Positions 15,004-25,500 are shown, counted from the stretch's first letter. The stretch is DNA of 41,872 nucleotides from Leptolyngbya sp. Prado105 (GCA_025454375.1 JALOOO010000042.1:1-41872), one strand, 5' to 3'. Program-made: numbers and translations. Notes: generated from the sequence alone by a model not told the origin.

Positions 15004-17289
15004 ATGGTTTCCAAACTCGTCACACTTCGTTTAGATGGCTCGATCGACATCGGGTTAACCGTCAGTATTAAAATTAGCGAAGAGTATCAGCCTGCTCACG
15101 TTCAAGCGATCGGACATTTACCAGCAAATCCGCATCTCATCGCTCAGTATCACGAGTGGCAAAAAGCCTATCAATCCCTAGAAGCCCAGACGCGAGCGAT
15201 TCAACCTAAAGCGGCTCGCATTGATAGTTCAACTGCTGCAATTAAGCAGAGATGCCGCGATTTGTCGATCTCTCTACGTCAACAGATCAACCTATGGCTA
15301 GACAATGTTAGCTTCAATCCGATTCGACGCGCGTTCTACCAAGAAATTTCTCAATCAGACGAAGCTCGTATCTTGATCCAATCCGATGATCCACAACTGT
15401 GGAAATTACCTTGGCAGCTTTGGCGCGAACTTGAAAATTATCCTCACCTAGAGTTTGGCTTTAGCAAAATTAGTTATCGTAAGCCGCCTATTCCAGCACA
15501 GAAAAAACAATCCCGCATCAGAATCTTAGCAATTTTTGGGGATCAACAAGGCATTGATACGACAGTCGATCAAAATCAACTCCAGGCGTTGCCCAATGCT
15601 GAAGTTGAAGTGCTGCATCAACCGTCTCTTCAAGTTTTTTCATCCAAGCTATGGGGGCAGACCTGGGATGTATTGTTCTTTGCAGGACATAGCCGAACTG
15701 CAAACACAGTAGGCTATTTGCAATTGAATGAAACAGAAAGCATGACGCTTTCAGAATTACAGTACTCTTTAAGACATGCGGTTAGGCGTGGTGTGCAGCT
15801 TGCGATATTCAATTCTTGTGATGGCTTAGGGCTAGCATGGGCATTAGATGAATTGAATATTCCACAAATGATCTTGATGCGTCAAATTGTACCTGATCAA
15901 GTCGCGCAAATCTTTCTAGGCTACTTTTTAGAGGCTTATGCTAGGGGGCTTTCTCTCTATGCTTCAGTCAGGCAAGCTCGCGATCGCTTAGAAAGTTTAG
16001 AGCATCAATTTCCCTGTGCAACTTGGCTTCCTGTGATTTGCCAGAATCCAGCTACTGTTCCTCCAACTTGGGCAAGATTGCAGGGCGCAGAAGTCAGATC
16101 TTACTCAACATCCCGTTATCACAAGGTGCTTTTGAGCTTAGGGTTAGGGCTAGGAATTACGGGTGCAGTACTCGGACTGCGGTTTAGTGGTTTGATCCAA
16201 CCGATGGAGCTAAAAGCGTATGATACAATATCGAACCTTTCTCACTCCAGATCTCAACCAGACCCAAACATTCTCATTGTGCAAGTTACCGAGAATGATC
16301 TCACGATTCCTCAGCAGCGAGATCGAGTTGATTCTCTCTCCCCGACCGCTTTACAGCAATTGATGAAAATTCTAAATCGTGCTGAGGCAAGCGTGATTGG
16401 ACTCAGTATCTACCGTGATAGACCTGTGACCTCACAAAATCTTTCTCAGTGGGTGAATACAGCATCTCCGTTAGTGACGACTTGCCGCGTTAAAGATAAC
16501 AGTATCTCTCAATCAGAAGTGAGTCCCCCTGCAAATTTTCCGATCGAAGCGGTTGGGTTCAGTGACCAATTAATTGATCCGGATGGTATTGTTCGTCGTC
16601 ACTTGATTGCGATGCAACCAGAAGCCGGACGCTGTGTTCCAACTTATGCGTTCAGTCTGCAAATTGCACTTCGACATCTTGCTCAGGATAATATATCGCT
16701 TCAATTTCTTGAAACAGGTGATTGGAAGTTAGGAAAAGCCGTGATGAAAGCGCTGAAACAGCATCATGGTGGATATCATAAAATTGACGATCGCGGAATG
16801 CAAATCTTATTGCGTTACAGAAATCCTCCTACCTTTGAGCGGTTGACATTAGCTCAGATTCTTAATGGTGAAATTGCTGATCAGTCAATTAAGGGTCGGG
16901 TCGTTCTCATTGGAACAACGGCTGAGAGCTACAGAGACTATCACAGTACACCATCTGAACAGCGGGTTGCAGGAGTAACGCTGTATGCACAGATGATCAG
17001 CCATATTATCGACGCTGCAAGGGGTGAGCGATATCTGGTTTGGGTTTGGCAACCTTGGATGGATAGCTTGTGGATTGCGGGTTGGATACTGAGTCGAGCT
17101 TTTTTGAATGTATATATAGAACTAAGAATATGGCGTTATCTTTCGCTCAGCGTGAGCGCGGTAAGTCTTGCTGGGCTATGTTGGATCATTTTTGTAGTCT
17201 GGGGTGGCTGGATTCCACTCATCCCAAATCTTTTAGGATTACTTGTAGTTGAGGTATTTACTTCAACGCATCGTAAAACTAAGACTTGA
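15004..17289 (+). CDS. CHAT-CHASE2 membrane sensor protein
   Basis: About 761 residues from the ATG at 15004 (a TTG at 14995 is possible). The N-terminal half is a CHAT caspase-like domain: H of LFFAGHSRTA near residue 229 and C of IFNSCDGLG near 272, then the TWLPVICQNP ending. A transmembrane segment (LSLGLGLGITGAVLGL, about 376-391) leads into a CHASE2 sensor domain, starting MELKAYDTISNL and ending with GRVVLIGTTAESYRD and VAGVTLYAQMI. Three C-terminal membrane spans follow. CHASE2 normally senses an extracytoplasmic signal, here coupled to a predicted cytoplasmic protease. It is last in the sigma-like/DUF1822 operon. The activating signal and substrate are unknown. Confidence 0.9.
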   Translation: MVSKLVTLRLDGSIDIGLTVSIKISEEYQPAHVQAIGHLPANPHLIAQYHEWQKAYQSLEAQTRAIQPKAARIDSSTAAIKQRCRDLSISLRQQINLWLDNVSFNPIRRAFYQEISQSDEARILIQSDDPQLWKLPWQLWRELENYPHLEFGFSKISYRKPPIPAQKKQSRIRILAIFGDQQGIDTTVDQNQLQALPNAEVEVLHQPSLQVFSSKLWGQTWDVLFFAGHSRTANTVGYLQLNETESMTLSELQYSLRHAVRRGVQLAIFNSCDGLGLAWALDELNIPQMILMRQIVPDQVAQIFLGYFLEAYARGLSLYASVRQARDRLESLEHQFPCATWLPVICQNPATVPPTWARLQGAEVRSYSTSRYHKVLLSLGLGLGITGAVLGLRFSGLIQPMELKAYDTISNLSHSRSQPDPNILIVQVTENDLTIPQQRDRVDSLSPTALQQLMKILNRAEASVIGLSIYRDRPVTSQNLSQWVNTASPLVTTCRVKDNSISQSEVSPPANFPIEAVGFSDQLIDPDGIVRRHLIAMQPEAGRCVPTYAFSLQIALRHLAQDNISLQFLETGDWKLGKAVMKALKQHHGGYHKIDDRGMQILLRYRNPPTFERLTLAQILNGEIADQSIKGRVVLIGTTAESYRDYHSTPSEQRVAGVTLYAQMISHIIDAARGERYLVWVWQPWMDSLWIAGWILSRAFLNVYIELRIWRYLSLSVSAVSLAGLCWIIFVVWGGWIPLIPNLLGLLVVEVFTSTHRKTKT

Positions 17290-17448
17290 AATAGTTTTGA
17301 TGAACAGTCCTTCAGATTCGATGCTATCCGTAAATGTTTTTCACTCTCATCAAGCATCATGTAGCGCGATTCATCATGAGTCACTTCATCAGTGAGTACA
17401 TAGTGTCTAAGCATAATTCTTCTGAACCTCTAAAACGTTTTAATCTGT

Positions 17449-17487
17449 GTGGCAAACGCCACTGAAGATTCTGAAGGCTTTCGCCTT
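17449..17487 (+). promoter_or_regulatory. Two tandem tetraloop hairpins in the leader
   Basis: GTGGC-AAAC-GCCAC (17449-17462) and AAGGC-TTTC-GCCTT (17474-17487) are two perfect 5-bp hairpins with 4-base loops, 11 bases apart, just before the PP-loop gene. They could act on translation or RNA stability; short stems like this also arise by chance. Confidence 0.4.
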
Positions 17488-17498
17488 GCTGCCTCGCA

Positions 17499-18653
17499 AT
17501 GGGTGAGGTATTAAGAATGCTTACAGAACTTCAGGACTTAGAAATTACTGCTGCAACAGACGTGCCAGCACCGATCGCTCGTGCAATGGAGCTAGGAGCA
17601 GCCTTAGCAGTTTCAGTCAGCGGCGGAAAAGACAGTATGGCAATGCTTCAGCATGTCGCTGCCTTACATCATCGTTATGGGTGGAAAGGCGAAATCTATG
17701 CCATTTTCGCTGAACTAGGGCGAATTGAGTGGAGCGGAGTGCTTGAACATATTCGACAGGCTTGCGATCGCTTAGGAATTCGCCTAGTTGTCGTCCAGCG
17801 TCAGAAAGGAGGAATGATCGATCGCTGGCGTGAGCGCTACCAAACGCTTAAAGCTGAGGGCAACACTAAGCCGTTCTGGTCTAGCAGTGCTCAACGGTAC
17901 TGCACCTCTGATCTCAAACGAACCCCAATCGACGCTCACCTACGATCGCATCAATTAGTCGTCTGTGCGACAGGCATTCGTGCCCAAGAATCGACGAATC
18001 GAGCAAAACAGCCTGTTTTCAAGATACGGAGTAATATTGCCGCTAAATATCTGAAAACGCCAGCAGACCATAAGGACGCACAGCAACAGGAAGCATGGGC
18101 AGACCATGCCCTGGAGCAGTGGCTATTGAGCGATCGCGTTGGACGATTAGCTTTGGATTGGCATCCCATCTTTAATTGGGATATTGAGCGAGTTTGGCAG
18201 ACGTTAGGAACCAGTTCAACGGATCTCGATCGTCGTCGCGAACTGTTTCGTCAGGGAGATTTCTGGAATGCGCTTGAAGGCTTTTCAGCACACTGGGCTT
18301 ATGTGGCGGGCAATTCTCGTCTGTCGTGCAGCCAATGTGTTCTAGCATCTATGGGAGACCTCAAGACAGGTGCCTTACACAATCCGTTCACTTGGCTGGA
18401 GTTGGCGTTGTTAGAGCAGGAGTCAGAGTGGAGTTTCAAACGGAACTTTTGGCTGACCTCGTTGCGCTCTTACGTTCTTGCCATGTCTTCTGATCAACGT
18501 TACCAATTGCTCAAGACACTGTACGGCTTGAGATTGGTGCAACGCTGGGCAGATTATTTCAGATTGCAGTTTCTCCAGCAGGTTTCAACGGATGCGATCG
18601 CAATCTGGACTGACAAATTTCTTCAAACAGTTCTCGAAGAATTGCTGGAGTAA
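17499..18653 (+). CDS. PP-loop (PAPS-reductase-like) protein
   Basis: A 384-residue member of the PP-loop ATP-pyrophosphatase superfamily that includes PAPS reductase and DNA-sulfur proteins such as DndC. The nucleotide-binding loop SGGKDS is at residues 41-46. A RYCTSDLKR motif and TGIRAQES follow, as in PAPS reductases, and a later C-S-Q-C pair could help bind an iron-sulfur cluster. The length exceeds assimilatory PAPS reductase (about 240). No cysteine-biosynthesis genes are nearby; instead it immediately precedes the DISARM genes on the same strand, and PAPS-reductase-like genes occur in other defence loci (Dnd, Ssp, type 4 BREX). A role in DNA or nucleotide modification is therefore plausible but unproven. 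Confidence 0.85.
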   Translation: MGEVLRMLTELQDLEITAATDVPAPIARAMELGAALAVSVSGGKDSMAMLQHVAALHHRYGWKGEIYAIFAELGRIEWSGVLEHIRQACDRLGIRLVVVQRQKGGMIDRWRERYQTLKAEGNTKPFWSSSAQRYCTSDLKRTPIDAHLRSHQLVVCATGIRAQESTNRAKQPVFKIRSNIAAKYLKTPADHKDAQQQEAWADHALEQWLLSDRVGRLALDWHPIFNWDIERVWQTLGTSSTDLDRRRELFRQGDFWNALEGFSAHWAYVAGNSRLSCSQCVLASMGDLKTGALHNPFTWLELALLEQESEWSFKRNFWLTSLRSYVLAMSSDQRYQLLKTLYGLRLVQRWADYFRLQFLQQVSTDAIAIWTDKFLQTVLEELLE

Positions 18654-18657
18654 ATTG

Positions 18658-18682
18658 CCATTGGAGTGCTTCGCTCTATTGG
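18658..18682 (+). terminator. Imperfect hairpin after the PP-loop gene
   Basis: CCATTGGAGTG and CGCTCTATTGG pair imperfectly around a 3-base loop (one mismatch, G-T pairs), starting 5 bases after the stop. It separates the PP-loop gene from drmD and could end its transcript; no strong T-run. Confidence 0.4.
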
Positions 18683-18799
18683 TGTAGTGTGTTTAGTTTC
18701 AACTTTGGAGGCAATCCCAGCGGATGTCTCCATTAATTTTCAAGGTCTGATCGGAACTTTGCCAGTCAGAAATTAACCGCTACAATCGGAGATCGTTTT

Positions 18800-18815
18800 A
18801 TACCCGTATGAGTAT
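18800..18815. promoter_or_regulatory. Candidate operator upstream of drmD
   Basis: ATACCCGTATGAGTAT is palindromic at 12 of 16 positions and lies 54 bases before the drmD start. It may bind a repressor of the defence operon. I cannot identify a matching promoter with confidence. Confidence 0.25.
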
Positions 18816-18869
18816 GATAGCTAGAAGTGGCATATTTGCACAGGCTCAATTCATACAATCTGTATCCTT

Positions 18870-21800
18870 ATGCGCGGCATCAAAGCCATTCCAGAGCAGG
18901 GACAACTTGTTAAAGTGCGGCAGCGCCTGTATGTGGTGACTGACGTGCGCCAGACTACGTTGCCCGCTGGTGTTTTGTTTTCCAAAATCACACCTGTTCA
19001 ACATCTCGTTTTGTTGTCCTCGATCGAAGATGATGGCTTGGGCGAAGAGCTTCAGGTGATTTGGGAGTTAGAACCTGGAACGCAAGTGTTTGAGCGAGTG
19101 GAACTGCCCAAACCCACAGGTTTTGATGATTCCGCACGACTGGATGCGTTTCTCGATGCGGTGCGGTGGGGAGCTGCTTCTTCTGCCGATATTCGCACCC
19201 TCCAAGCCCCGTTTCGGAGTGGCATTGACATTGAGGACTATCAGCTTGATCCGGTGGTTCGAGCGATTCAGATGCCGCGTGTCAATTTGCTGATCGCCGA
19301 TGATGTTGGACTCGGAAAGACGATCGAAGCAGGTCTAGTGGCTCAAGAACTCCTGATTCGTCATCGCTGTCGGCGGATGCTGATTATCTGTCCGTCTTCG
19401 CTGCAAATTCAGTGGCGTGACCAAATGCGAGATAAATTCGGGCTAGATTTTCGTATCGTCGATAGTGCCTTGATGAAGGAGTTACGGCGGCAGCGAGGGA
19501 TTCATGTGAATCCCTGGATTCATTTTCCTCGGCTGATTACCTCGATCGATTTTCTCAAGCGCGATCGCCCCCTGCGCCTTTTCCGTGAGGTGCTACCCGC
19601 AGAAGGCGAATCAATTTATCCACGTCGGTTCGATCTCTTGATTGTGGATGAAGCCCATAATGTGGCTCCCTCTGGCAGTGGGCAGTATGCGATCGATTCT
19701 CAACGCACCGCCACGATTCGCTTGCTAGTTCCGCATTTTGAACACAAATTATTTTTGACGGCAACGCCCCACAATGGCTATCCAGAGAGTTTTACAGCAC
19801 TGCTAGAACTTCTGGATACGCAACGGTTTGCTAGAGGAGTCGAGCCGGATCGCAATCAGCTTCAAGTCGTGATGGTGCGGCGGTTGAAGCAGGAAATGCA
19901 AAATTGGGATGGATCGCCCATGTTTCCGGGGCGCAAATTAGAAGCGATCGCAGTCGATTACCCACAACCAGAACGACAGGTTCATGCCGCACTCAGACGC
20001 TACACAGAGTTACGAACAAAAGGTGTGGATGACAACGTTGAAAAATACGCGACGGAATTCGTCTTGAAGCTGCTCAAAAAACGGTTGTTTTCCTCACCAG
20101 AAGCATTCTTGACGACCTTGACACAGCACCAAGACTCTTTAACCTCCGCTCGCCGTCGTCAAACCAGTCGCCTCAATGCAAAACCAACCGAAGGAATTTT
20201 GCGACGGCAACTCGAACAGGTGGAAGAGGATTTCGCAGATGACGAGCTGTACGAAGCGGCAACGGATGAGTCGATTAGCAACACGAGCCGCTTGTTTCGA
20301 TCGCTAGCTCCAGAAGAACAGGATTTACTTCGAGAAATGCTTCAGTGGGCGGAAACGGCGGCTCGACAACCCGATGCCAAAGCGGATCAACTGCTCAACT
20401 GGATTAATGCTGTCATTCGCCTCAATGGGCAGTGGTCGAATGAACGAGTGATTATCTTTACGGAATATCGAGCGACCCAGAAGTGGCTCTATAACTTGAT
20501 GGCATCGGAGGGATTAGTCCAGGGCGATCGCCTGATGATGCTTTATGGTGGGATGAATTCCGACGATCGCGAGGCAGTTAAAGCGGCATTCCAAGCGCAT
20601 CCTGATGTTTCTCCAGTTCGGATTCTATTAGCTACGGATGCAGCTTCGGAAGGTTTGGATTTACAAAACTTCTGTTCGCGGTTGATTCACTACGAAATTC
20701 CCTGGAATCCGAATCGAATGGAGCAGCGGAATGGACGCATCGATCGACATGGACAGCGATCGAGCGAAGTGCGAATCTATCACTTTGTCGGGAAGGACTA
20801 TCAGGAGCAATCCACGAGCGGGACTCGTCCAGGCGATTTAGAGGGAGACTTAGAGTTTCTGATGCGGGCGGCGCTGAAGGTCAATAATATTCGGGAAGAC
20901 CTGGGGAAAGTAGGTCCCGTGATCGCGTCGCAGGTCGAAGAAGCGATGTTGGGACGGCGGGTGACGCTGGATACGTCGAGAGCGGAGCGAGAATCGGAGC
21001 CTGTACGCCGGATGCTCAAATTTGAGCGCAAAGTGCGCGAACAGATTGAGAAGCTACGGGAGCAATTACATGAAACACGGCAAAACTTGCGGTTGACTCC
21101 AGAAAACATTGAAGCGGTGGTGCGAATTGGGTTGGAATTAGCGGATCAGCCTCCGTTGATTGAAGCAGACATCGAAGGGCTGCGAGGTCGAGCGTTTCAT
21201 TTACCGCAACTTAAGAGTAGTTGGGCGGTTTGTGCTGAGGGCTTGGAGCATCCGCACACCAAAGAGATTCGCCCGATCGTCTTTGATCCCAGTGCAGCCC
21301 ATCGACGGGATGATGTTGTTTTGGCACATCTGAATCACCGCTTGGTACAAATGTGTCTTCGCTTGCTGCGGGCGGAAGTTTGGTCTACAGAAGGCAAAAA
21401 GCAACTGCATCGAGTGGCAGCTAGAGTCGTTTCGTCACAGTCTGGGCTGGAGACTCCCGCAGCCGTCGCATATGGACGCTTAGTAATTTTGGGCAGTGAC
21501 CAGCAGCGATTGCATGAGGAAGTCATTGTGGCTGGGGGTGAATTGAAAGAGGGGCGCTTCAGTCGGTTAGGGGTGATGAAGCTGCAAGCGGCATTAGGTG
21601 CTGTCTCTGATCAAACAGTTCCCGAAGCGATGCAGCAGAAATTGGCTCAGATGTGGGACAAGTGTGAGGGTTCGCTGATGCAGGCGTTAGAGGTGCGAAA
21701 GACGGATCGATCGACGAGTCTGCGACAGGATTTGCAGAACCGGGCTGAGAAAGAAATCGCTGACATTACTGCGGTCTTGACCGAACTGCAAAAAAGCATT

Positions 21801-22028
21801 CTCGCTGAGTTGCAGGAACCTCAAATCGAACAGCTTGAAATCTTTAGTAATCCAGAGCGAGAGCAGTTTGAGCGGAATATCAATAGCTTGAAAGCGAGGC
21901 TGGAACAAATTCCGATCGAGATCGAGCAAGAAACCGCTTTGATCCGAAAGCGGTTTGAAAATCCCACGGCGCGGCTGTTTCCCCTAGCGGTCACATTTTT
22001 GGTTCCACAAAAGCTTATTCGACCCTAG
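18870..22028 (+). CDS. drmD: DISARM SNF2-like helicase DrmD
   Basis: A 1052-residue SNF2-family helicase/translocase. Motif I DVGLGKTIE is at residues 145-153, motif II DEAH at 260-263, motif III LTATPHN at 296-302, and the second RecA lobe has VIIFTEYRATQ, LLATDAASEGLDLQ and the arginine-finger region RNGRIDRHGQRS. This architecture plus the genes that follow (adenine methylase, DrmA/DrmB, phospholipase-D-like DrmC) identify class 1 DISARM, where drmD heads the operon. The C-terminal 350 residues are largely coiled helical (EREQIEKLREQLHETRQNL). It starts with ATG 18870; no good ribosome-binding site is visible. The helicase assignment is sure, and the DrmD role rests on context. Confidence 0.92.
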   Translation: MRGIKAIPEQGQLVKVRQRLYVVTDVRQTTLPAGVLFSKITPVQHLVLLSSIEDDGLGEELQVIWELEPGTQVFERVELPKPTGFDDSARLDAFLDAVRWGAASSADIRTLQAPFRSGIDIEDYQLDPVVRAIQMPRVNLLIADDVGLGKTIEAGLVAQELLIRHRCRRMLIICPSSLQIQWRDQMRDKFGLDFRIVDSALMKELRRQRGIHVNPWIHFPRLITSIDFLKRDRPLRLFREVLPAEGESIYPRRFDLLIVDEAHNVAPSGSGQYAIDSQRTATIRLLVPHFEHKLFLTATPHNGYPESFTALLELLDTQRFARGVEPDRNQLQVVMVRRLKQEMQNWDGSPMFPGRKLEAIAVDYPQPERQVHAALRRYTELRTKGVDDNVEKYATEFVLKLLKKRLFSSPEAFLTTLTQHQDSLTSARRRQTSRLNAKPTEGILRRQLEQVEEDFADDELYEAATDESISNTSRLFRSLAPEEQDLLREMLQWAETAARQPDAKADQLLNWINAVIRLNGQWSNERVIIFTEYRATQKWLYNLMASEGLVQGDRLMMLYGGMNSDDREAVKAAFQAHPDVSPVRILLATDAASEGLDLQNFCSRLIHYEIPWNPNRMEQRNGRIDRHGQRSSEVRIYHFVGKDYQEQSTSGTRPGDLEGDLEFLMRAALKVNNIREDLGKVGPVIASQVEEAMLGRRVTLDTSRAERESEPVRRMLKFERKVREQIEKLREQLHETRQNLRLTPENIEAVVRIGLELADQPPLIEADIEGLRGRAFHLPQLKSSWAVCAEGLEHPHTKEIRPIVFDPSAAHRRDDVVLAHLNHRLVQMCLRLLRAEVWSTEGKKQLHRVAARVVSSQSGLETPAAVAYGRLVILGSDQQRLHEEVIVAGGELKEGRFSRLGVMKLQAALGAVSDQTVPEAMQQKLAQMWDKCEGSLMQALEVRKTDRSTSLRQDLQNRAEKEIADITAVLTELQKSILAELQEPQIEQLEIFSNPEREQFERNINSLKARLEQIPIEIEQETALIRKRFENPTARLFPLAVTFLVPQKLIRP

Positions 22029-22067
22029 TAGGCTGGTAAGGCTGACTTTTCGTTCAATGGTGAACTT

Positions 22068-22559
22068 ATGCAAAAGACCCAAGCTTTCGCAATCCTTGCC
22101 CCGGTTCCAGAGATGCACTTGATTTCTGGATTGGAAGCGATCGCGGCTCAACTCGATTGGGATGACCTTCCTGCCGATCATGTGCCGAAAGTGGCGTTTG
22201 GCACGATGGCGTTTGAATTGTTTGCGGAAGTTGAGGCGCTGCGGGCGGGAAAAGCAATCGAGGTTTTGATCTATGCGTCTCATGCGAAAGGCGAACAGCC
22301 GTTGAACCCAGAGGCGACTTGGCGAGGACTGTACGTGGGATATGTCGGATCGCGTCGAGGTCGGTATCCAGGGAAAGCGATTTATCGTCCTAAATCGACG
22401 ATTACAGATAGTCCGACTTGGGCAGGGTTTTGGGAAGTTCAGGAATTAGAACGGCTGAAGACTACAATTCCCATTGGAAATTTGCGAGGTAAAAATAAGA
22501 AGACCCATTATCAAGCTCGATTTATTCCCGAAGGTCCAGTTCTGATCGAATTCCCCTAA
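22068..22559 (+). CDS. Unknown DISARM-associated protein (163 aa)
   Basis: A small protein between drmD and drmMI, 39 bases after the first and 3 before the second, so it is clearly in the operon. The N-terminal half is alpha/beta with an acidic patch (AAQLDWDDLPADHVPK). The centre has a Gly/Arg/Tyr-rich segment (GLYVGYVGSRRGRYPGKAIYRP) and the end is beta-rich (KKTHYQARFIPEGPVLIEF), hinting at a small nucleic-acid or modified-base binding barrel. I do not recognise the family. Its fixed position suggests a cofactor for the methylase or the helicase. Confidence 0.8.
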   Translation: MQKTQAFAILAPVPEMHLISGLEAIAAQLDWDDLPADHVPKVAFGTMAFELFAEVEALRAGKAIEVLIYASHAKGEQPLNPEATWRGLYVGYVGSRRGRYPGKAIYRPKSTITDSPTWAGFWEVQELERLKTTIPIGNLRGKNKKTHYQARFIPEGPVLIEFP

Positions 22560-22562
22560 ATT

Positions 22563-25500
22563 ATGTCTACTGCTCGTCATCACGCTGAATGGTTGTCGTT
22601 AGTTGAAGCGTCGGGTCCATTTTTGAGTTTGCCTGTGCTGCTCAAGACGTTTCCGGCTGGGTTGGATGCTCATGACCCGGAGCATTTGAAGCTGTTGCGA
22701 TCGGCATTTGAGGAATGGCAGGATAACCAATTTGGACTCAAGCCAGAGCCTGCGATCCATCGGGCATGGGTAGAGTTTGTGCTGAAACAAACGCTGGAAT
22801 TGCCGGATGAGGTGTTGCTGAGTGGACAACAGATTCCGTCGGGTTTGAGTGTGACGTTTGCGGAACAGAATGAGACGATTCGCCCGGATTGGGTGGTGGT
22901 TGAGCCGACTGGAACGCCGAACGCTGGGAAGCCTCGATTCTTGGTGCAGATCGTTTCGGCAGAGCAGGGATTAGAAAAGCCATTGAAGGGAGCGCGATCG
23001 TCATCCAGTCCGGCGACGCGAATGATGGAATTGCTTCATGCTTGCAATGTGCGGTTGGGATTGGTGACGAATGGCGAACATTGGATGTTGATAAATGCGC
23101 CGAAGGGAGAAACAACCGGATTCATTTCCTGGTACAGCACTCTTTGGATCGAGGAGCATTTGACGCTGCGGGCATTTCGGAGCTTGCTAGGAGTGCGGCG
23201 ATTCTTTGGAGTAGATGACTCTCAGATTTTAGAGAAGTTACTGGCGGATAGTTTGACCGATCAGCAGGAAGTCACGGATCAGTTGGGCTATCAAGTGCGA
23301 CGGGCGGTTGAGATGCTGGTGAGCGCGATCGCACGTCTCGACCAAGATCAAAATGGCGCATTGCTGAAAGACATTTCAGAATCAAAGCTTTATGAGGCAG
23401 CATTGACCGTGATGATGCGACTGGTGTTTCTGTTTTGTGCAGAGGAGCGGGGCTTGTTGTTGCTCGGCGATCCGATTTATGATCAGCATTATGCCGTGTC
23501 TACTTTGCGCGAACAGTTGCGATCGCACGCGGATCAGTACGGCGAAGAAGTCTTAGAGCGGCGGTCAGATGCGTGGTGTCGATTGTTAGCAACGTTTCGA
23601 GCGGTGTATGGCGGAATTTTTCACGATACGTTGCAGCTTCCAGCATACGGTGGGAGTTTGTTCGATCCCAATCGCTTTCCATTTTTAGAGGGACGAGCGA
23701 AAGGAACGAACTGGTTAGAATCCGAGGCTGATCCGTTGCGGATTAACAATCGGATTGCGCTGCATTTGCTCGAAGCATTGCAGATTCTCCAAATTCGCGT
23801 CCCTGGAGGAGTCGAGCCGCGTCGATTGTCGTTCCGGACATTGGACATTGAGCAGATTGGGCACGTTTATGAGGGTTTGCTGGATCATACAGCGGTCAGG
23901 GCAACGGTTCCAGTGTTGGGATTGGTGGGGACGCGCTATCAGGAACCGGAGATCGAACTCGCAGAATTGGAGCGATATCGGGCTGAGAGTGAAGATAAGC
24001 TATGGGTGTTTTTGAAAGAGCAGATGGGGAAATCGCCTGCTGCAATTAAGAAGTTGCTGAATGCAGAGATTGAACCTCGCGAGGTGCAGCGATTACGGAC
24101 GGCTTGTAATAATGACCCGGACTTGTTCGATCGCGTTTTGCCGTTTGCTGGCTTAGTTCGGAAAGATACGCTGGACTATCCGATCGTGATTTTGGCGGGT
24201 AGTGTGTATGTGACCGAAGGAGTCGATCGACGACAAAGCGGAACGCACTATACGCCGCGCAATTTGACCGAAGAAATTGTGCAGTACACGCTGGAACCGT
24301 TGGTATATGAAGGGGTGGCAGAGGGGAAACCGAAGGAAGCATGGCGACTGCGATCGCCATCCGAATTGCTGCAATTGAAGATTTGCGATATGGCGATGGG
24401 CAGTGGGGCATTTTTGGTGCAGACTTGCCGCTATTTGGCAGGGAAATTGGTCGAGTCGTGGCAGCAAGCAGAGGCGGAACATCCGGGGCAGATTGTGATT
24501 GCGCCAGAGGGAACGCTGTCGATCGCGCTTCCAGAAGAATGCCCGATTCCGAAGGAGCCAGAGGAACGATTGCTGGTGGCACAGCGGATTGTGGCGGATC
24601 GCTGTCTGTATGGGGTTGATAAAAACCCGCTGGCAGTCGAGATGGCAAAACTATCGCTGTGGCTGGTGACGCTGGCGAAGGGGCGACCGTTTACGTTTTT
24701 GGATCATGCGCTGAAGTGGGGCGATTCGCTGTTGGGGTTGACTCGTGCGGAACAGATTGAGTTTTTAAGTTTGAATCCGAATCCAGAGATGGAGCAGTTG
24801 TCGATCGCGGCTCAAACGTGGCGACCGATTTTGCAGGATGCGATCGCAAAACGCCGCAAACTCGAAAGCTTCAGTACGAATGTGATTCAGGATTTACAAG
24901 AAAAAGAGCGACTGTATGCCGAGGCAGAACAAGAGATCGAGCGGCTGCGGTTTGTGGGCGATTATTTGATTGGACGGGCATTGGCAGATGCAGAAAAAAC
25001 GGCGAATTTGGCAACGGAAGAGTTAATGGTGATTTCGGATCGGATTAGTCGAGAATTACAGCGAAAGGAAACAGAAGCGGAATCGCTGGAGATTAGAGCG
25101 CTGAAGGAAAGTACGGAACGGATGATGAATCTGGGAAATCCAGCGAATCAAGCGCCTCGAAAACCGTTTCATTGGTTGCTAGAGTTTCCTGAAGTGTTTT
25201 TGGAAGGGGAAGCGAAGGGATTTAGTGCGATCGTGGGGAATCCCCCATTTCAAGGTGGTAAAAAAATTACAGGTGCGCTTGGGACAAACTATCGAGAATT
25301 TCTAGTTACACATTTGGCAAATAACATAAAAGGAAATGCAGATTTATGCGCTTATTTCTTTTTACAAACTGAACAATTGCTAAACAAATTAGGCGGATTT
25401 GGATTAGTTGCCACAAATACGATTGCTCAAGGCGATACTCGCGAAGTTGCATTAGATCAACTATCTACTAATAGTAATGTAATTACTCGTGCTATTTCTA

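Noticed and set aside
17290-17498. Possible small gene between CHAT-CHASE2 and the PP-loop gene
   Set aside because: Only short frames without a ribosome-binding site; apart from the two hairpins I see nothing.
17499-18653. Calling the PP-loop gene dndC
   Set aside because: No dndA, B, D or E neighbours, and similarity by eye only supports the PAPS-reductase-like superfamily.
18836-18859. TTGCAC ... TACAAT as a promoter for drmD
   Set aside because: The spacer is about 12 bases, too short for a normal promoter.
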